Shown: piece after piece, positions 53,589 to 62,240 of the stretch
How the letters are laid out: each line of letters opens with the position of its first letter
How positions within the stretch are numbered: position 1 is the first letter of the stretch
Assembly: GCA_964517465.1 (NCBI GenBank)
Contig: CAZFEK010000003.1
Location: 66,498 to 130,497 of the forward strand
Source of the DNA: JACPUX01 sp964517465
GTDB lineage: Bacteria; Pseudomonadota; Gammaproteobacteria; Burkholderiales; Casimicrobiaceae
Length of the DNA: 64,000 nucleotides
Direction of reading: 5' to 3'
Made by a program: the position numbers and the translations under genes
Notes under the pieces: model-generated
Databases searched by the model: none
What the model saw: the letters and a program-made list of their open reading frames with translations, nothing else
What the model was told of the DNA's origin: nothing

Positions 53589-55643
53589 TTAACCGGCGGT
53601 AAGACCCATAACGTCTCGATAGGAGGAAAAGTTAACCATCGGCGGCAAACAAGTCCCTTCGCGACATATCCAGGCAGCGACTGAGGTCAAAGTGGCCGCT
53701 GGCGGCGCGGCCTGCGGACCGGGCGCTTCCCCCAAAGCCAAAGCCAAAACCCCCGGACGGTAGGCAGGCAGGGCGGCAAGCCAGCTTTCCATCTCCTGCC
53801 TGGGTCCCCGCAGGTAGACGAGGGTCAGCGGTTCTTGCCATTCCAGGAGGGCCGAAAGCATGGCGCCCTGTCCCTCCCCGGGGTCGTCACCGCGCGGAGC
53901 AAGGGCGCGCAGCGTCGCCTCCGCAGCGTCCCGATAGCGCCGGTCCGAACCCAAATGCCCCAAGCGCAGCAGGGATTTGGCAGCCACGCCGTTGCCCGAG
54001 GGCGTGGCGTGATCATAGCCATCGCGCGTCCGGGCGAGCAGATTCTCGTGTTCAGCGGCGGTAAAGAAGAAGCCGCCACCGTCGGCACCCAGGAATTGAG
54101 TGATGAGCACCTGGGCAAGTTCTCCAGCCAAGGAAAAATCCTCCTGCCGCCAATCCGCTTCCATCAGTTCCAGCGTCGCTTCGAGCAAGAAGGCGTAATC
54201 ATCGAGATAAGCCGCGAGGCGAGACCGCGGGGGCAGAGCGATCGCCGAGAGCCGTCCACCATGCCAGGCTTGGTCCAACAAGGCACGATGGGCGCGGCGC
54301 GCGGTGGCGAGCCAGTCCGGGCGGCCAAAAACGCGCGCCCCTCGCGCCAGCCCGGTAATCGTCAGCGCGTTCCAAGCGGTCAGGCATTTGTCGTCGAGCC
54401 CCGGTCGAACGCGTTGATCCCGCTTCGCCTTCAGGTGTCGCCTGATCGCCGCGAGTTCTGCCGCGATCCGCGCGGCGCTTTGGCCCCGGCGCTCGGCCAG
54501 TTGCTCGACGTTGTTCTTCACCCGAAGATGCCAGGCCTGCCCTTCGAAGTTGGGCATATCCCTCCAGCCCCAATGCTCCGACGCCAAGACAAAGGCCTCT
54601 TCACTGAGCAAGGCGCGCAATTCCTCCGGGCTCCACACATAATACTTGCCTTCCTGCTGCTCCGAGTCCGCGTCCAGGCTCGAAAAGAACAACCCCTCGG
54701 AAGAACACATTTCGGCCAGCAGCCAGCCGTAGATGCCCTCTGCGGCCTCGCGATAGACCGCTCCACCCGTGAGGGCAAACGTATCGGCATACAGGCGTAG
54801 GAGGAGCGCATTGTCGTAGAGCATTTTCTCGAAATGCGGAATCTCCCAAAAACCGTCGACGCAGTAGCGGAAGAATCCGCCCCCGAGATGGTCATGCAGG
54901 CCGCCTTCGGCCATGCGCCGCAAAGAAAACAGCGTGGCCTGGAGTAACTCCGCGTCTTTCGCTTCGTGCGCCGCCCGCAAACAAAACTCGAGCTCGGGCA
55001 CGCGCGGAAACTTCGGCGCGTGCCCCAGCCCCCCGTGCAACAAGTCAAATCCGGCGAGAAACCGGGCGCGGCTGGTTTCCACTGCGCGGGCGCTCATTTC
55101 CTGCGCCGGTGGCGTTTGGGCGAGCTGGTTCAGCGCTTCACGCACCGCCTGGCCGTTGGCGCGCAAGGCCGCATTTTGCTTGCGGTACACCTGCACGATG
55201 CGCTCAAGAACCTCTCCGAAACTCGGCATGCCATGACGAGCTTCGCGCGGAAAATAAGTCCCGCTGAAGAAGGGTGCCTGGTCCTCGGTGAGAAAAACGG
55301 TCAGCGGCCAGCCGCCGGATCGCCGCGTAAGCAGTTGGTGCGCGGCCTGATATATGTGGTCGAGATCGGGGCGTTCCTCGCGATCGACCTTGATGCTGAT
55401 GAAGTGTTCATTGAGCAGGTCTGCCGTGGCTTGATCTTCGAAGGACTCATGAGCCATGACATGACACCAATGGCAGGCGGCATAACCGATAGACAACATT
55501 AGCGGCTTGCCCTGCTGTTTCGCCGCGGCGAAGGCTTCCGGGCCCCAGGGGTACCAATGGACCGGGTTGCCGGCGTGCTGCCGTAAATAGGGGCTGCTCG
55601 CGTTTGCGAGGCGATTGGCTGCCACGGTTTCGGGGTTTTGCAC
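53589..55643 (-). CDS. DUF255/YyaL-type thioredoxin-fold protein (SSP411 family)
   Basis: A 684-residue protein with an N-terminal thioredoxin-like domain (LANASSPYLRQHAGNPVHWYPWG) holding CHWCH (57-61), then an alpha/alpha-barrel like N-acylglucosamine 2-epimerases and glycosidases (WEIPHFEKMLYDNALLLRLY, FFSSLDADSEQQEGKYYVWS, LTAWNALTITGLARG). The biochemical role of this widespread family is unclear. I took the GTG at 55643 (VQNPETVAANRL), because the family starts about there; the frame is open upstream to 55790 inside the neighbour. Confidence 0.9.
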   Translation of the reverse strand: MQNPETVAANRLANASSPYLRQHAGNPVHWYPWGPEAFAAAKQQGKPLMLSIGYAACHWCHVMAHESFEDQATADLLNEHFISIKVDREERPDLDHIYQAAHQLLTRRSGGWPLTVFLTEDQAPFFSGTYFPREARHGMPSFGEVLERIVQVYRKQNAALRANGQAVREALNQLAQTPPAQEMSARAVETSRARFLAGFDLLHGGLGHAPKFPRVPELEFCLRAAHEAKDAELLQATLFSLRRMAEGGLHDHLGGGFFRYCVDGFWEIPHFEKMLYDNALLLRLYADTFALTGGAVYREAAEGIYGWLLAEMCSSEGLFFSSLDADSEQQEGKYYVWSPEELRALLSEEAFVLASEHWGWRDMPNFEGQAWHLRVKNNVEQLAERRGQSAARIAAELAAIRRHLKAKRDQRVRPGLDDKCLTAWNALTITGLARGARVFGRPDWLATARRAHRALLDQAWHGGRLSAIALPPRSRLAAYLDDYAFLLEATLELMEADWRQEDFSLAGELAQVLITQFLGADGGGFFFTAAEHENLLARTRDGYDHATPSGNGVAAKSLLRLGHLGSDRRYRDAAEATLRALAPRGDDPGEGQGAMLSALLEWQEPLTLVYLRGPRQEMESWLAALPAYRPGVLALALGEAPGPQAAPPAATLTSVAAWICREGTCLPPMVNFSSYRDVMGLTAG

Positions 55644-55668
55644 TTTGCAGGAATCTAAGCCGGCAAGT

Positions 55669-57264
55669 TCACTCGGCTTCGCAGACCACCCGCTCGAAAT
55701 CAACCCCTCGCTGCACCGAGCGAACCAGACGGTAAACCTGGGCCGCGCTCCCGCCCCGGGTCTGCAAGCGCCGGTTCGGGCTGAACACACGCAAGGGCAA
55801 GATCAGGCTTGCGGGCTCTTGGCCAGATTTGGGCAACAGCACCGCCGGCAGGTTGGTTTCCTGCTTGAGAAGGGAACCGACGGGAATGAGGTCCAGCGCT
55901 TTGGGCTCCCCGGGCCAGCTCATGACCACGATTTCGAGTTCACCGTTATTGCCGAGGCCCAGGCGCTTGACCCAACCCGGGCTGCGGTGGCCGCGTTCGT
56001 CGCGCCAGACCACCAACTGATCGATTTGCCAACTGATCTCGGCTTGCGGCTTGGCATGCAAGACACAACCTTCCGGTCCGATATTCCCGCGCCAAGGGGT
56101 CCACGGCCAAGCGCGGTCGGCTTGTTCACGCTCGCGGTCGTACCCGGTCACCACGGTGAAAGTCGCCAACTGCTGGGCGCTGCGGTAGTTCGCCCGAGCG
56201 TGCGCTTCAACGGTCGAAAAAGTCTGGCCGCCGATGCGAAAGAAGGCGCCCGGCAAACCGCCTGCCGAAACCGCCAGGGAAACCTCGGCCAGACCGGCCA
56301 CTCCGCGTCCGCGATAGGTGCACCAGTGCCGATGCAAGTGCTCCAACAGCGTGATACAAGTCTCCACCGCACAGTCCGCCCCTAGGCCCAACTCACCCGG
56401 CAAAGCGCCGCTCTTCAAGCGGCGCAACCGCTTGTCGATGCTGGCGTTGAGCTTGTCGGTCATGGCGTAGCGCACCGCTTCCGGATCGCTGGCCGCCCCC
56501 GGAATGGGCTGAGTCAGGCCATGCGCGGCCTTGAGGTCGACCACGAACACCACTTCGCCGGCCGGCGGTTCCTGAGCCACCGGCCGCAGTTTTCTTGCCC
56601 AGCGCTCCAGCCAGCGGTCGGTGAGTTCGAGCTGCCGCGCGGTGAGGCCGAAGGGATCTGCGGCATCGATCAACAAGGCATGGCTATAGGTCGAATAACA
56701 CGACACCGCCCCTGCGGCGGGAATCAGCTTGTCTTTGACCATGTTGTCGGCGCATTGCAACATCTCGGCAAAACGAAAATAGGCGTGCAGCTCCAGCCAG
56801 TAGTCTTTGGGCGGGTGCTGCCGCGCCATTCCATAGACCAAGGCAAGCTGCTTGCCGACGTAGAGCCCGCGCTGCAGGATGTTGGGCGCCAGGGCTTGGA
56901 TGTTTGGCTCCCCTTCCAACATCGGCTTGATGCACAAAGAAAACTGCGCCCAGAGTCCTTGCCACAGATCGCGCAAGTGGGAGAAGTTCGCCAGATCGGC
57001 GCTCGCGAAAGGCAGCGGTTTCTGCATGAAGCGCTTGCTGAATTCGCCATGCAAAAAAAAGACCGGCTCGCGCAGCGTTTCAGCAATCTTGGCCCGCTCC
57101 ACCCCGTCCAGGGGCACTTCCGCCAGCGAGCGCATTTGTGCCGTCAACATCTCGGCCGCCCGTTGGGAATTGGTCAGCGGCACTTCCATCAGCCACTTGC
57201 GGCAGCCTTTGCTGTCAAAGAAACTCGGCGCGCCGGGGCTCAGGCCGGTAGTCTCTTGATTCAA
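55669..57264 (-). CDS. Conserved hypothetical protein of 531 residues
   Basis: Not recognised. There is no signal peptide or membrane helix. The first 230 residues look all-helical (QRAAEMLTAQMRSL, NILQRGLYVGKQLALVYGMAR, LELTDRWLERWARKLRP). The second half is beta-rich with paired Trp/Gly segments (RAWPWTPWRGNIGPEG, LVVWRDERGHRSPGWVKRLGLG) and ends with a small basic domain (LRVFSPNRRLQTRGG). A PilZ-like C-terminal fold is conceivable, but the RxxxR/DxSxxG signature is not seen. It starts one nucleotide after the HIT gene stop and precedes the DUF255 gene by 25 bp, suggesting an operon. Confidence 0.85.
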   Translation of the reverse strand: MNQETTGLSPGAPSFFDSKGCRKWLMEVPLTNSQRAAEMLTAQMRSLAEVPLDGVERAKIAETLREPVFFLHGEFSKRFMQKPLPFASADLANFSHLRDLWQGLWAQFSLCIKPMLEGEPNIQALAPNILQRGLYVGKQLALVYGMARQHPPKDYWLELHAYFRFAEMLQCADNMVKDKLIPAAGAVSCYSTYSHALLIDAADPFGLTARQLELTDRWLERWARKLRPVAQEPPAGEVVFVVDLKAAHGLTQPIPGAASDPEAVRYAMTDKLNASIDKRLRRLKSGALPGELGLGADCAVETCITLLEHLHRHWCTYRGRGVAGLAEVSLAVSAGGLPGAFFRIGGQTFSTVEAHARANYRSAQQLATFTVVTGYDREREQADRAWPWTPWRGNIGPEGCVLHAKPQAEISWQIDQLVVWRDERGHRSPGWVKRLGLGNNGELEIVVMSWPGEPKALDLIPVGSLLKQETNLPAVLLPKSGQEPASLILPLRVFSPNRRLQTRGGSAAQVYRLVRSVQRGVDFERVVCEAE

Positions 57265-57265
57265 T

Positions 57266-57688
57266 TCATCGCTCCTTGACCGCGAGTTGTGCGGCGAGCG
57301 CAGCGCTCAGATTCTCTTTCCAGCCCGGGGGAAGCCGGCGCGGCGCTGCCTCCCGCAACGACTCCGCCCACACCGGTGCCGGGTAATGGCTGTCGTCAGC
57401 AAACCGCGGGATCACATGCCAATGCAAATGCGGGGTCACGTTCCCGAGACTGGCCAGGTTCATCTTCTCCGGCGACATCAACTCGCGCAAGTTGCGCTCC
57501 ACGGTGAACACGACATTCATCAGGCGCTCGCGTTCGGCTGGCGCAAGATCGCTCATTTCCCGAACATGCCGCTGCCAGATCACCCGGCAAAAGCCGGGGA
57601 AATCCGGTTCAGACGCAAGCACCACGCGGCATGCGCCATCTTGCCACAACACCTCTCCGCCGGTTTCCAGGCAGTATTCGCATGTCAT
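57266..57688 (-). CDS. HIT-family (histidine triad) hydrolase
   Basis: A 140-residue HIT protein, a nucleotide hydrolase or transferase of the branch with C-terminal extension. The triad HLHWHV (His87, 89, 91) and the upstream NLASLGNVTPHLHWHVIPR are clear. An N-terminal CEYC pair may bind zinc. It is the first gene of the HIT-unknown-DUF255 unit. Confidence 0.93.
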   Translation of the reverse strand: MTCEYCLETGGEVLWQDGACRVVLASEPDFPGFCRVIWQRHVREMSDLAPAERERLMNVVFTVERNLRELMSPEKMNLASLGNVTPHLHWHVIPRFADDSHYPAPVWAESLREAAPRRLPPGWKENLSAALAAQLAVKER

Positions 57689-57778
57689 ATTGTTGACCGT
57701 GCTGGCTCGCTTGGCAAGATTCTACGCGCCTGCCAGCCAGGTGCAATGCTGGGCGACGCGGCCAAAATCGCCGGGCTG

Positions 57779-60700
57779 CTAGAGCAGCACGCGCTCGATG
57801 CCGCCGCGATTGGCCGCCGCCACATAATCTTCCAGCCAGGTCTCGCCAAGAATGCGCTTGGCCAAGGCAATGACCAGGTAATCGGCCGAGCTGCGGGTAT
57901 CGTCACGATAGCGCTGCAAGCCCTGGAGACACGACGGACAGGAGGTGAGGATCTGCACCTCGCCCGCAAACCCGTCTTCCCTCAGGCGCTCCGCTCCCGC
58001 GCGCATCTCCAGCTCCTTCCTGAAGCGCACTTGGGTGGCAACGTCGGGACGGGAAACCGCAAGGCTTCCCGATTCGCCGCAGCAGCGCTCGTTGAGCTCG
58101 ACGGCTTGGCCCAAGAGATCTTTGGCGACGCGCAAACCCGAATAGCTCTTCATCGGATTGTGGCAGGGCTCGTGGTACATATAGCGCAGCCCGCTGATGC
58201 CGTCGCTCTTCAGTCCCTTTTCAAACAAATATTCGTGAATGTCCAAGAGCCGGCAGCCCGGGAAAATGCGCTCAAACTCGTACTTGCGCAATTGGTCCAT
58301 GCAAGTGCCGCAGGAGACGATGACGGTCTTGATATCGAGGTAGTTGAGGGTGTTGGCCACGCGATGGAATAGCACCCGGTTGGCAATGCTGATGGCCTCG
58401 CCTTGGTCGTGATTGCCCGAAGCCGACTGGGGATAACCGCAGCAGAGGTAGCCCGGCGGCAGCACACATTGCGCCCCCAAGTGGTAGAGCATGGCCTGGG
58501 TGGCCAGGCTGACTTGAGAGAACAGACGTTCCGACCCGCAACCCGGGAAATAGAAAACGGCTTCGCCTTCTTCATCCCTCGCCGGATTGCGAATGATGGG
58601 AATGACCTTGTCGTCCTCGAGATCGAGCAGGGCGCGCGCCGTTCGCTTGGGCAAATTGCCGGGCATGGGCTTATTGAGAAAGTGAACCACCTGCGCCTTG
58701 AGCGCAGGCCGACCCACCGTTGCCGGCGGCCGACGGGTGACCGGCTGGATCAGGCCCAAGCGCTTGGCGACGGCATGGCCCAGGCGCTGCGCGCGGTAGC
58801 CCCAGTCGATCATCAGCGTCTTCATCAATTTGATGGTCGCCGGGTCGGTGGCCGAAAGATACATCATGGTCGCCGCCGTTCCCGGGTTGAAACGCTTCTT
58901 GCCCTGCTTCCTGAGCAGGTTGCGCATGGCCATCGAGACATCGCCGAAGTCGATGTCCACCGGACAGGGGGTGACGCACTTGTGGCAGACGGTGCAATGG
59001 TCGGCGACGTCGGAGAACTCGTCCCAATGCTTCAAGGAAACGCCGCGCCGGGTTTGCTCTTCGTAAAGAAAAGCTTCGATAAGAAGCGAGGTGCCCAGGA
59101 TTTTGTTGCGCGGACTATAGAGCAGGTTGGCCCGCGGCACGTGAGTCGAGCACACCGGCTTACATTTGCCGCAGCGCAGGCAGTCTTTGACTTGATCGGA
59201 AATGCCGCCGATTTCCGATTGCTCGAGGATCAGGCTCTCGTGGCCGATCAGGCTGAAAGAAGGCGTATAGGCCCGCGATAGATCCGCCCCCGGCAAAAGT
59301 TTGCCGCGGTTGAATCGCCCCTCGGGATCGACGCGCTCCTTGTAGGCGGCGAAAGGCGCCAGTTCCTCGGGTGTGAGATATTCGAGCTTGGTGATGCCGA
59401 TGCCGTGCTCGCCAGAAATCACCCCGCCCAAACCGCGCGCCAAGGCCATGATCCGGGCCACCGCGCCGTTGGCGCGCTGAAGCATCAGGTAGTCGTCGGA
59501 GTTCACCGGAATATTGGTGTGCACATTGCCGTCGCCGGCGTGCATGTGCAGCGCCACGAACACGCGCCCGCGCCGGACTTCGGCGTGAACTTCGCGCACC
59601 CGCGCGAGCACCGGGGCAAAAGCGAGGCCGGCAAAAATTTCCTCCAGCGGCTCTTTGATCTCCCGCTTCCACGAAACCACCACGGAATGATCCTGCAGCG
59701 CCGAGAAAGCCTCTTCGATCCGTGCGAGCAAATCCCGCCAGCGCGCCAGCGTGGCGTCGATCAGTTCGCGCGCCGCGCCGAGCTTTTCCTCCAAAATTTC
59801 CGCTGGCGGTTGAACTTCATCGTCGGGACCGTAGGGCATAGGCCCGCGGAAGAACTCCGCGAGCGCGGCACAAAGCTCGATTTTGTTGCTTATGGACAGT
59901 TCGATGTTGATGCGCTCGATGCCGTCGCTGTAGGCGCCGAGCTTATCCAACGGGATGACAACGTCTTCGTTGATCTTGAAGGCGTTGGTATGTTTGGCGA
60001 TGGCCGCAGTGCGCGCGCGATCGAGCCAGAATTTCTTGCGCGTTTCCGGCGAAACCGCGATGAAGCCTTCCGCGCCGCGTGCGTTGGCCAAGCGCACCAC
60101 TTCACTGGCAGCGGCCGCCACCGCGTTCTCGTCGTCGCCGACGATATCGCCGATCAGCACCATCTTGGGCCGGCCGTGGCGCTTGGCTTTGGTGGCATAA
60201 CCCACGGCCTTGACGTAGCGCTCGTCGAGGTGTTCGAGGCCCGCCAGCAAAACGCGCGGTGCGCCGTTTTGTTTGGCGCGTTGATCGAGGAAGGTCTTGA
60301 TCTCCACGATGGCTGGCACCGAATCGCGCACTTGACCGAAAAATTCCAGGCACACGGTGCGCACGCAGGGCGGCATTTTGTGGAGCACGAAACGCGCCGA
60401 AACGATGATGCCGTCACAGCCTTCTTTTTGCACTCCAGGCAGACCGGCCAGGAACTTGTCGGTCACGTCCTTGCCCAGACCTGCTTTGCGGAAAGCGGCC
60501 CCGGGAATGTCCAGCCGCTCTTTGCGCAAGAGCGTTTTTCCGTCGGGCTGGTAAAAGGCCAGCTCGAAACTCGCCAAGGCCACATCGTGAATCTTGCCCC
60601 GGTTGTGATCGAGGCGAGTCACCACCAGCCACTCAGCCGCCGGCGTCACCATGCGCCAGGACACCAGATTGTCGAGCGCCGTGCCCCACAGTACCGCCTT

Positions 60701-61612
60701 TTTGCCGCCGGCATTCATGGCGACATTGCCGCCGATGCAAGACGCGTCAGCCGAGGTGGGATCGACCGCAAAAACCAAACCGGCGCGTTCCGCGGCGTCC
60801 ATCACCCGGCGCGTGACGACACCGGCGCCGCAGCTAATGGTGGCGGTCGGTTCGGTGTGCCCGGGCAGCGTGATCCATTCGACTTCGGACAGCCGCTCGA
60901 GTTTTTCGGTATTGATGACCGCCGACAACGCCGTCAGGGGAACGGCGCCGCCGGTATAACCGGTGCCGCCGCCGCGAGGGATGATGGTGAGCCCGAGTTC
61001 GACACAGGCCGCGACCAGGCCCGCCGCTTCCTCTTCGGAATCGGGGCAAAGCACCACGAAGGGGTACTCCACCCGCCAGTCGGTGGCGTCGGTGACGTGA
61101 CTGACGCGCGCCAAGCCGTCGAAGCGGATATTGTCGTCGGCGGTGTGTTTGCCCAAGACGCGGCGCGCCCGCCGGCGCAGTGCCGCAGTTTGGTCAAAAC
61201 TCGCGGCAAAGCGGTCGACCGCGCCTTTGGCGGCTTCGAGCAGCCGCAGCACCTTGTGCGCCCGTTCAGCATCTTCGCTGCCGCGCCGTTTCTCGATCTC
61301 GCGCAGGCGGTGGCGCAAGGCTCCAACCAGCAGTTCCCGGCGCCTGGGATTGTCTAGCAGGTCGTCGACCAGGTAGGGGTTGCGCTCCACCACCCAGATG
61401 TCACCCAACACTTCGAAGAGCATGCGGGCCGAGCGGCCGGTGCGGCGCTCGCCGCGCAGTTCCTCCAGCAGCTGCCACATCGGCGCGCCGAGGAGGCGAA
61501 TGACGATCTCTCGGTCGGAGAAGGAGGTGTAGTTGTAGGGAATCTCCCGCAGGCGGGCCTGCCCTGCGGTGGGCTCCACAACGGCGCTGCTGAGTTCGGC
61601 GGGAGCGTTCAT
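57779..61612 (-). CDS. Giant FAD/Fe-S oxidoreductase (DUF3683 + GlcD-like + GlcF-like fusion)
   Basis: A single 1277-residue chain joins modules that are often separate subunits. It has an N-terminal DUF3683-like region (1-130, REIPYNYTSFSDREIVIRLLG), an FAD-binding PCMH domain (IIPRGGGTGYTGGAVPL), a FAD-oxidase C-terminal domain (HMHAGDGNVHTNIPVN, GEHGIGITKLEYL), two 4Fe-4S motifs (CLRCGKCKPVCSTHVP near 810, CTVCHKCVTPCPVDI near 874) and two cysteine-rich CCG domains (near 1055 and 1177). The architecture is that of D-2-hydroxyacid dehydrogenases passing electrons to quinones. D-lactate or glycolate are likely substrates but unproven. Such fusions are characteristic of betaproteobacteria. 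Confidence 0.93.
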   Translation of the reverse strand: MNAPAELSSAVVEPTAGQARLREIPYNYTSFSDREIVIRLLGAPMWQLLEELRGERRTGRSARMLFEVLGDIWVVERNPYLVDDLLDNPRRRELLVGALRHRLREIEKRRGSEDAERAHKVLRLLEAAKGAVDRFAASFDQTAALRRRARRVLGKHTADDNIRFDGLARVSHVTDATDWRVEYPFVVLCPDSEEEAAGLVAACVELGLTIIPRGGGTGYTGGAVPLTALSAVINTEKLERLSEVEWITLPGHTEPTATISCGAGVVTRRVMDAAERAGLVFAVDPTSADASCIGGNVAMNAGGKKAVLWGTALDNLVSWRMVTPAAEWLVVTRLDHNRGKIHDVALASFELAFYQPDGKTLLRKERLDIPGAAFRKAGLGKDVTDKFLAGLPGVQKEGCDGIIVSARFVLHKMPPCVRTVCLEFFGQVRDSVPAIVEIKTFLDQRAKQNGAPRVLLAGLEHLDERYVKAVGYATKAKRHGRPKMVLIGDIVGDDENAVAAAASEVVRLANARGAEGFIAVSPETRKKFWLDRARTAAIAKHTNAFKINEDVVIPLDKLGAYSDGIERINIELSISNKIELCAALAEFFRGPMPYGPDDEVQPPAEILEEKLGAARELIDATLARWRDLLARIEEAFSALQDHSVVVSWKREIKEPLEEIFAGLAFAPVLARVREVHAEVRRGRVFVALHMHAGDGNVHTNIPVNSDDYLMLQRANGAVARIMALARGLGGVISGEHGIGITKLEYLTPEELAPFAAYKERVDPEGRFNRGKLLPGADLSRAYTPSFSLIGHESLILEQSEIGGISDQVKDCLRCGKCKPVCSTHVPRANLLYSPRNKILGTSLLIEAFLYEEQTRRGVSLKHWDEFSDVADHCTVCHKCVTPCPVDIDFGDVSMAMRNLLRKQGKKRFNPGTAATMMYLSATDPATIKLMKTLMIDWGYRAQRLGHAVAKRLGLIQPVTRRPPATVGRPALKAQVVHFLNKPMPGNLPKRTARALLDLEDDKVIPIIRNPARDEEGEAVFYFPGCGSERLFSQVSLATQAMLYHLGAQCVLPPGYLCCGYPQSASGNHDQGEAISIANRVLFHRVANTLNYLDIKTVIVSCGTCMDQLRKYEFERIFPGCRLLDIHEYLFEKGLKSDGISGLRYMYHEPCHNPMKSYSGLRVAKDLLGQAVELNERCCGESGSLAVSRPDVATQVRFRKELEMRAGAERLREDGFAGEVQILTSCPSCLQGLQRYRDDTRSSADYLVIALAKRILGETWLEDYVAAANRGGIERVLL

Positions 61613-61796
61613 GGCGGCATTTTACCGCATCGCAACATCAGACTCTGCCGGACGCGCGCCGAATCGCGGCGCCCCCCTTTTTAGCCAAGCGAATCGGGAC
61701 TATGATTTCCTGGCGTTCGATCGGGTGTCGTAGCGCGACTGAAAAGCGTGCCGCGAGCCCATCGGCGCACCCCGAACTCCCCGTATGGAGGATTTC

Positions 61797-61994
61797 ATGC
61801 GCAAAGCTCTCGGACTGACCCTCGCCATCGGCAGCCTCGTTCTCGCCGGATGCGCCACCACCGGCTCGGGCGACGGCCTGGTTTATGACGTAGACCACGT
61901 CAAGATCGCCCTGGTCGAGAACTACGCCAAACAGAACAATCTGACGGTGATCTGGGTCAACTACCCGCAGCGCGCCTTCGCCGCGGGCAAGTGA
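61797..61994 (+). CDS. Small lipoprotein
   Basis: A 65-residue lipoprotein with lipobox VLAGC (Cys19) and a 46-residue mature part (DGLVYDVDHVKIALVENYAK, VIWVNYPQRAF). The ATG at 61797 follows a good ribosome site (TATGGAGG); an earlier in-frame ATG at 61785 is possible. I do not recognise the family. It is divergent from the giant oxidoreductase and has its own terminator, so it is probably a monocistronic, well-expressed envelope protein. Confidence 0.75.
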   Translation: MRKALGLTLAIGSLVLAGCATTGSGDGLVYDVDHVKIALVENYAKQNNLTVIWVNYPQRAFAAGK

Positions 61995-62017
61995 TCCGGC
62001 CTGCTGGCCAGTGGTAA

Positions 62018-62049
62018 CCGCGGCCTGGAAGCCGCGGGGGTGGTTTTTT
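62018..62049 (+). terminator. Intrinsic terminator of the small lipoprotein gene
   Basis: CCGCGGC (62018-62024) pairs with GCCGCGG (62031-62037), followed by GGGTGG and TTTTTT (62044-62049), 24 nt after the lipoprotein stop. Confidence 0.7.
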
Positions 62050-62110
62050 GTTTTCCTGGGCGCTGAGGAAAACGCTTTCGCCGCGGCGCCGAATTCCTTG
62101 AGGTGCTCGC

Positions 62111-62194
62111 TATAATGTAGCCCATGGGTAAATCCCCTAGCATCGGCACGTCTATTCGTCCCCACTATACAAATGCGAAGACCTGAGGCCTCAG
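62111..62194 (+). other. -10 element, possible leaderless 20-codon ORF and 12-bp palindrome upstream of the patatin gene
   Basis: TATAAT (62111-62116) would start RNA near 62123-62124, which is exactly the A of an ATG (62124) opening a 20-residue frame (MGKSPSIGTSIRPHYTNAKT) that stops at 62186. The stop lies in the perfect palindrome CTGAGGCCTCAG (62183-62194). No consensus -35 is seen. It may be a leader peptide or a chance frame in the long 5' leader of the patatin gene at 62241. Confidence 0.3.
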
Positions 62195-62240
62195 CGATCA
62201 ACCGGTTTGCGCCTGGCGACGTCCGGCCCACTGGTCCGGG

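Noticed and set aside
59405..61357. A 650-codon plus-strand frame antisense to the giant oxidoreductase
   Set aside because: No domain, His/Arg/Gly-rich shadow of a strongly conserved gene.
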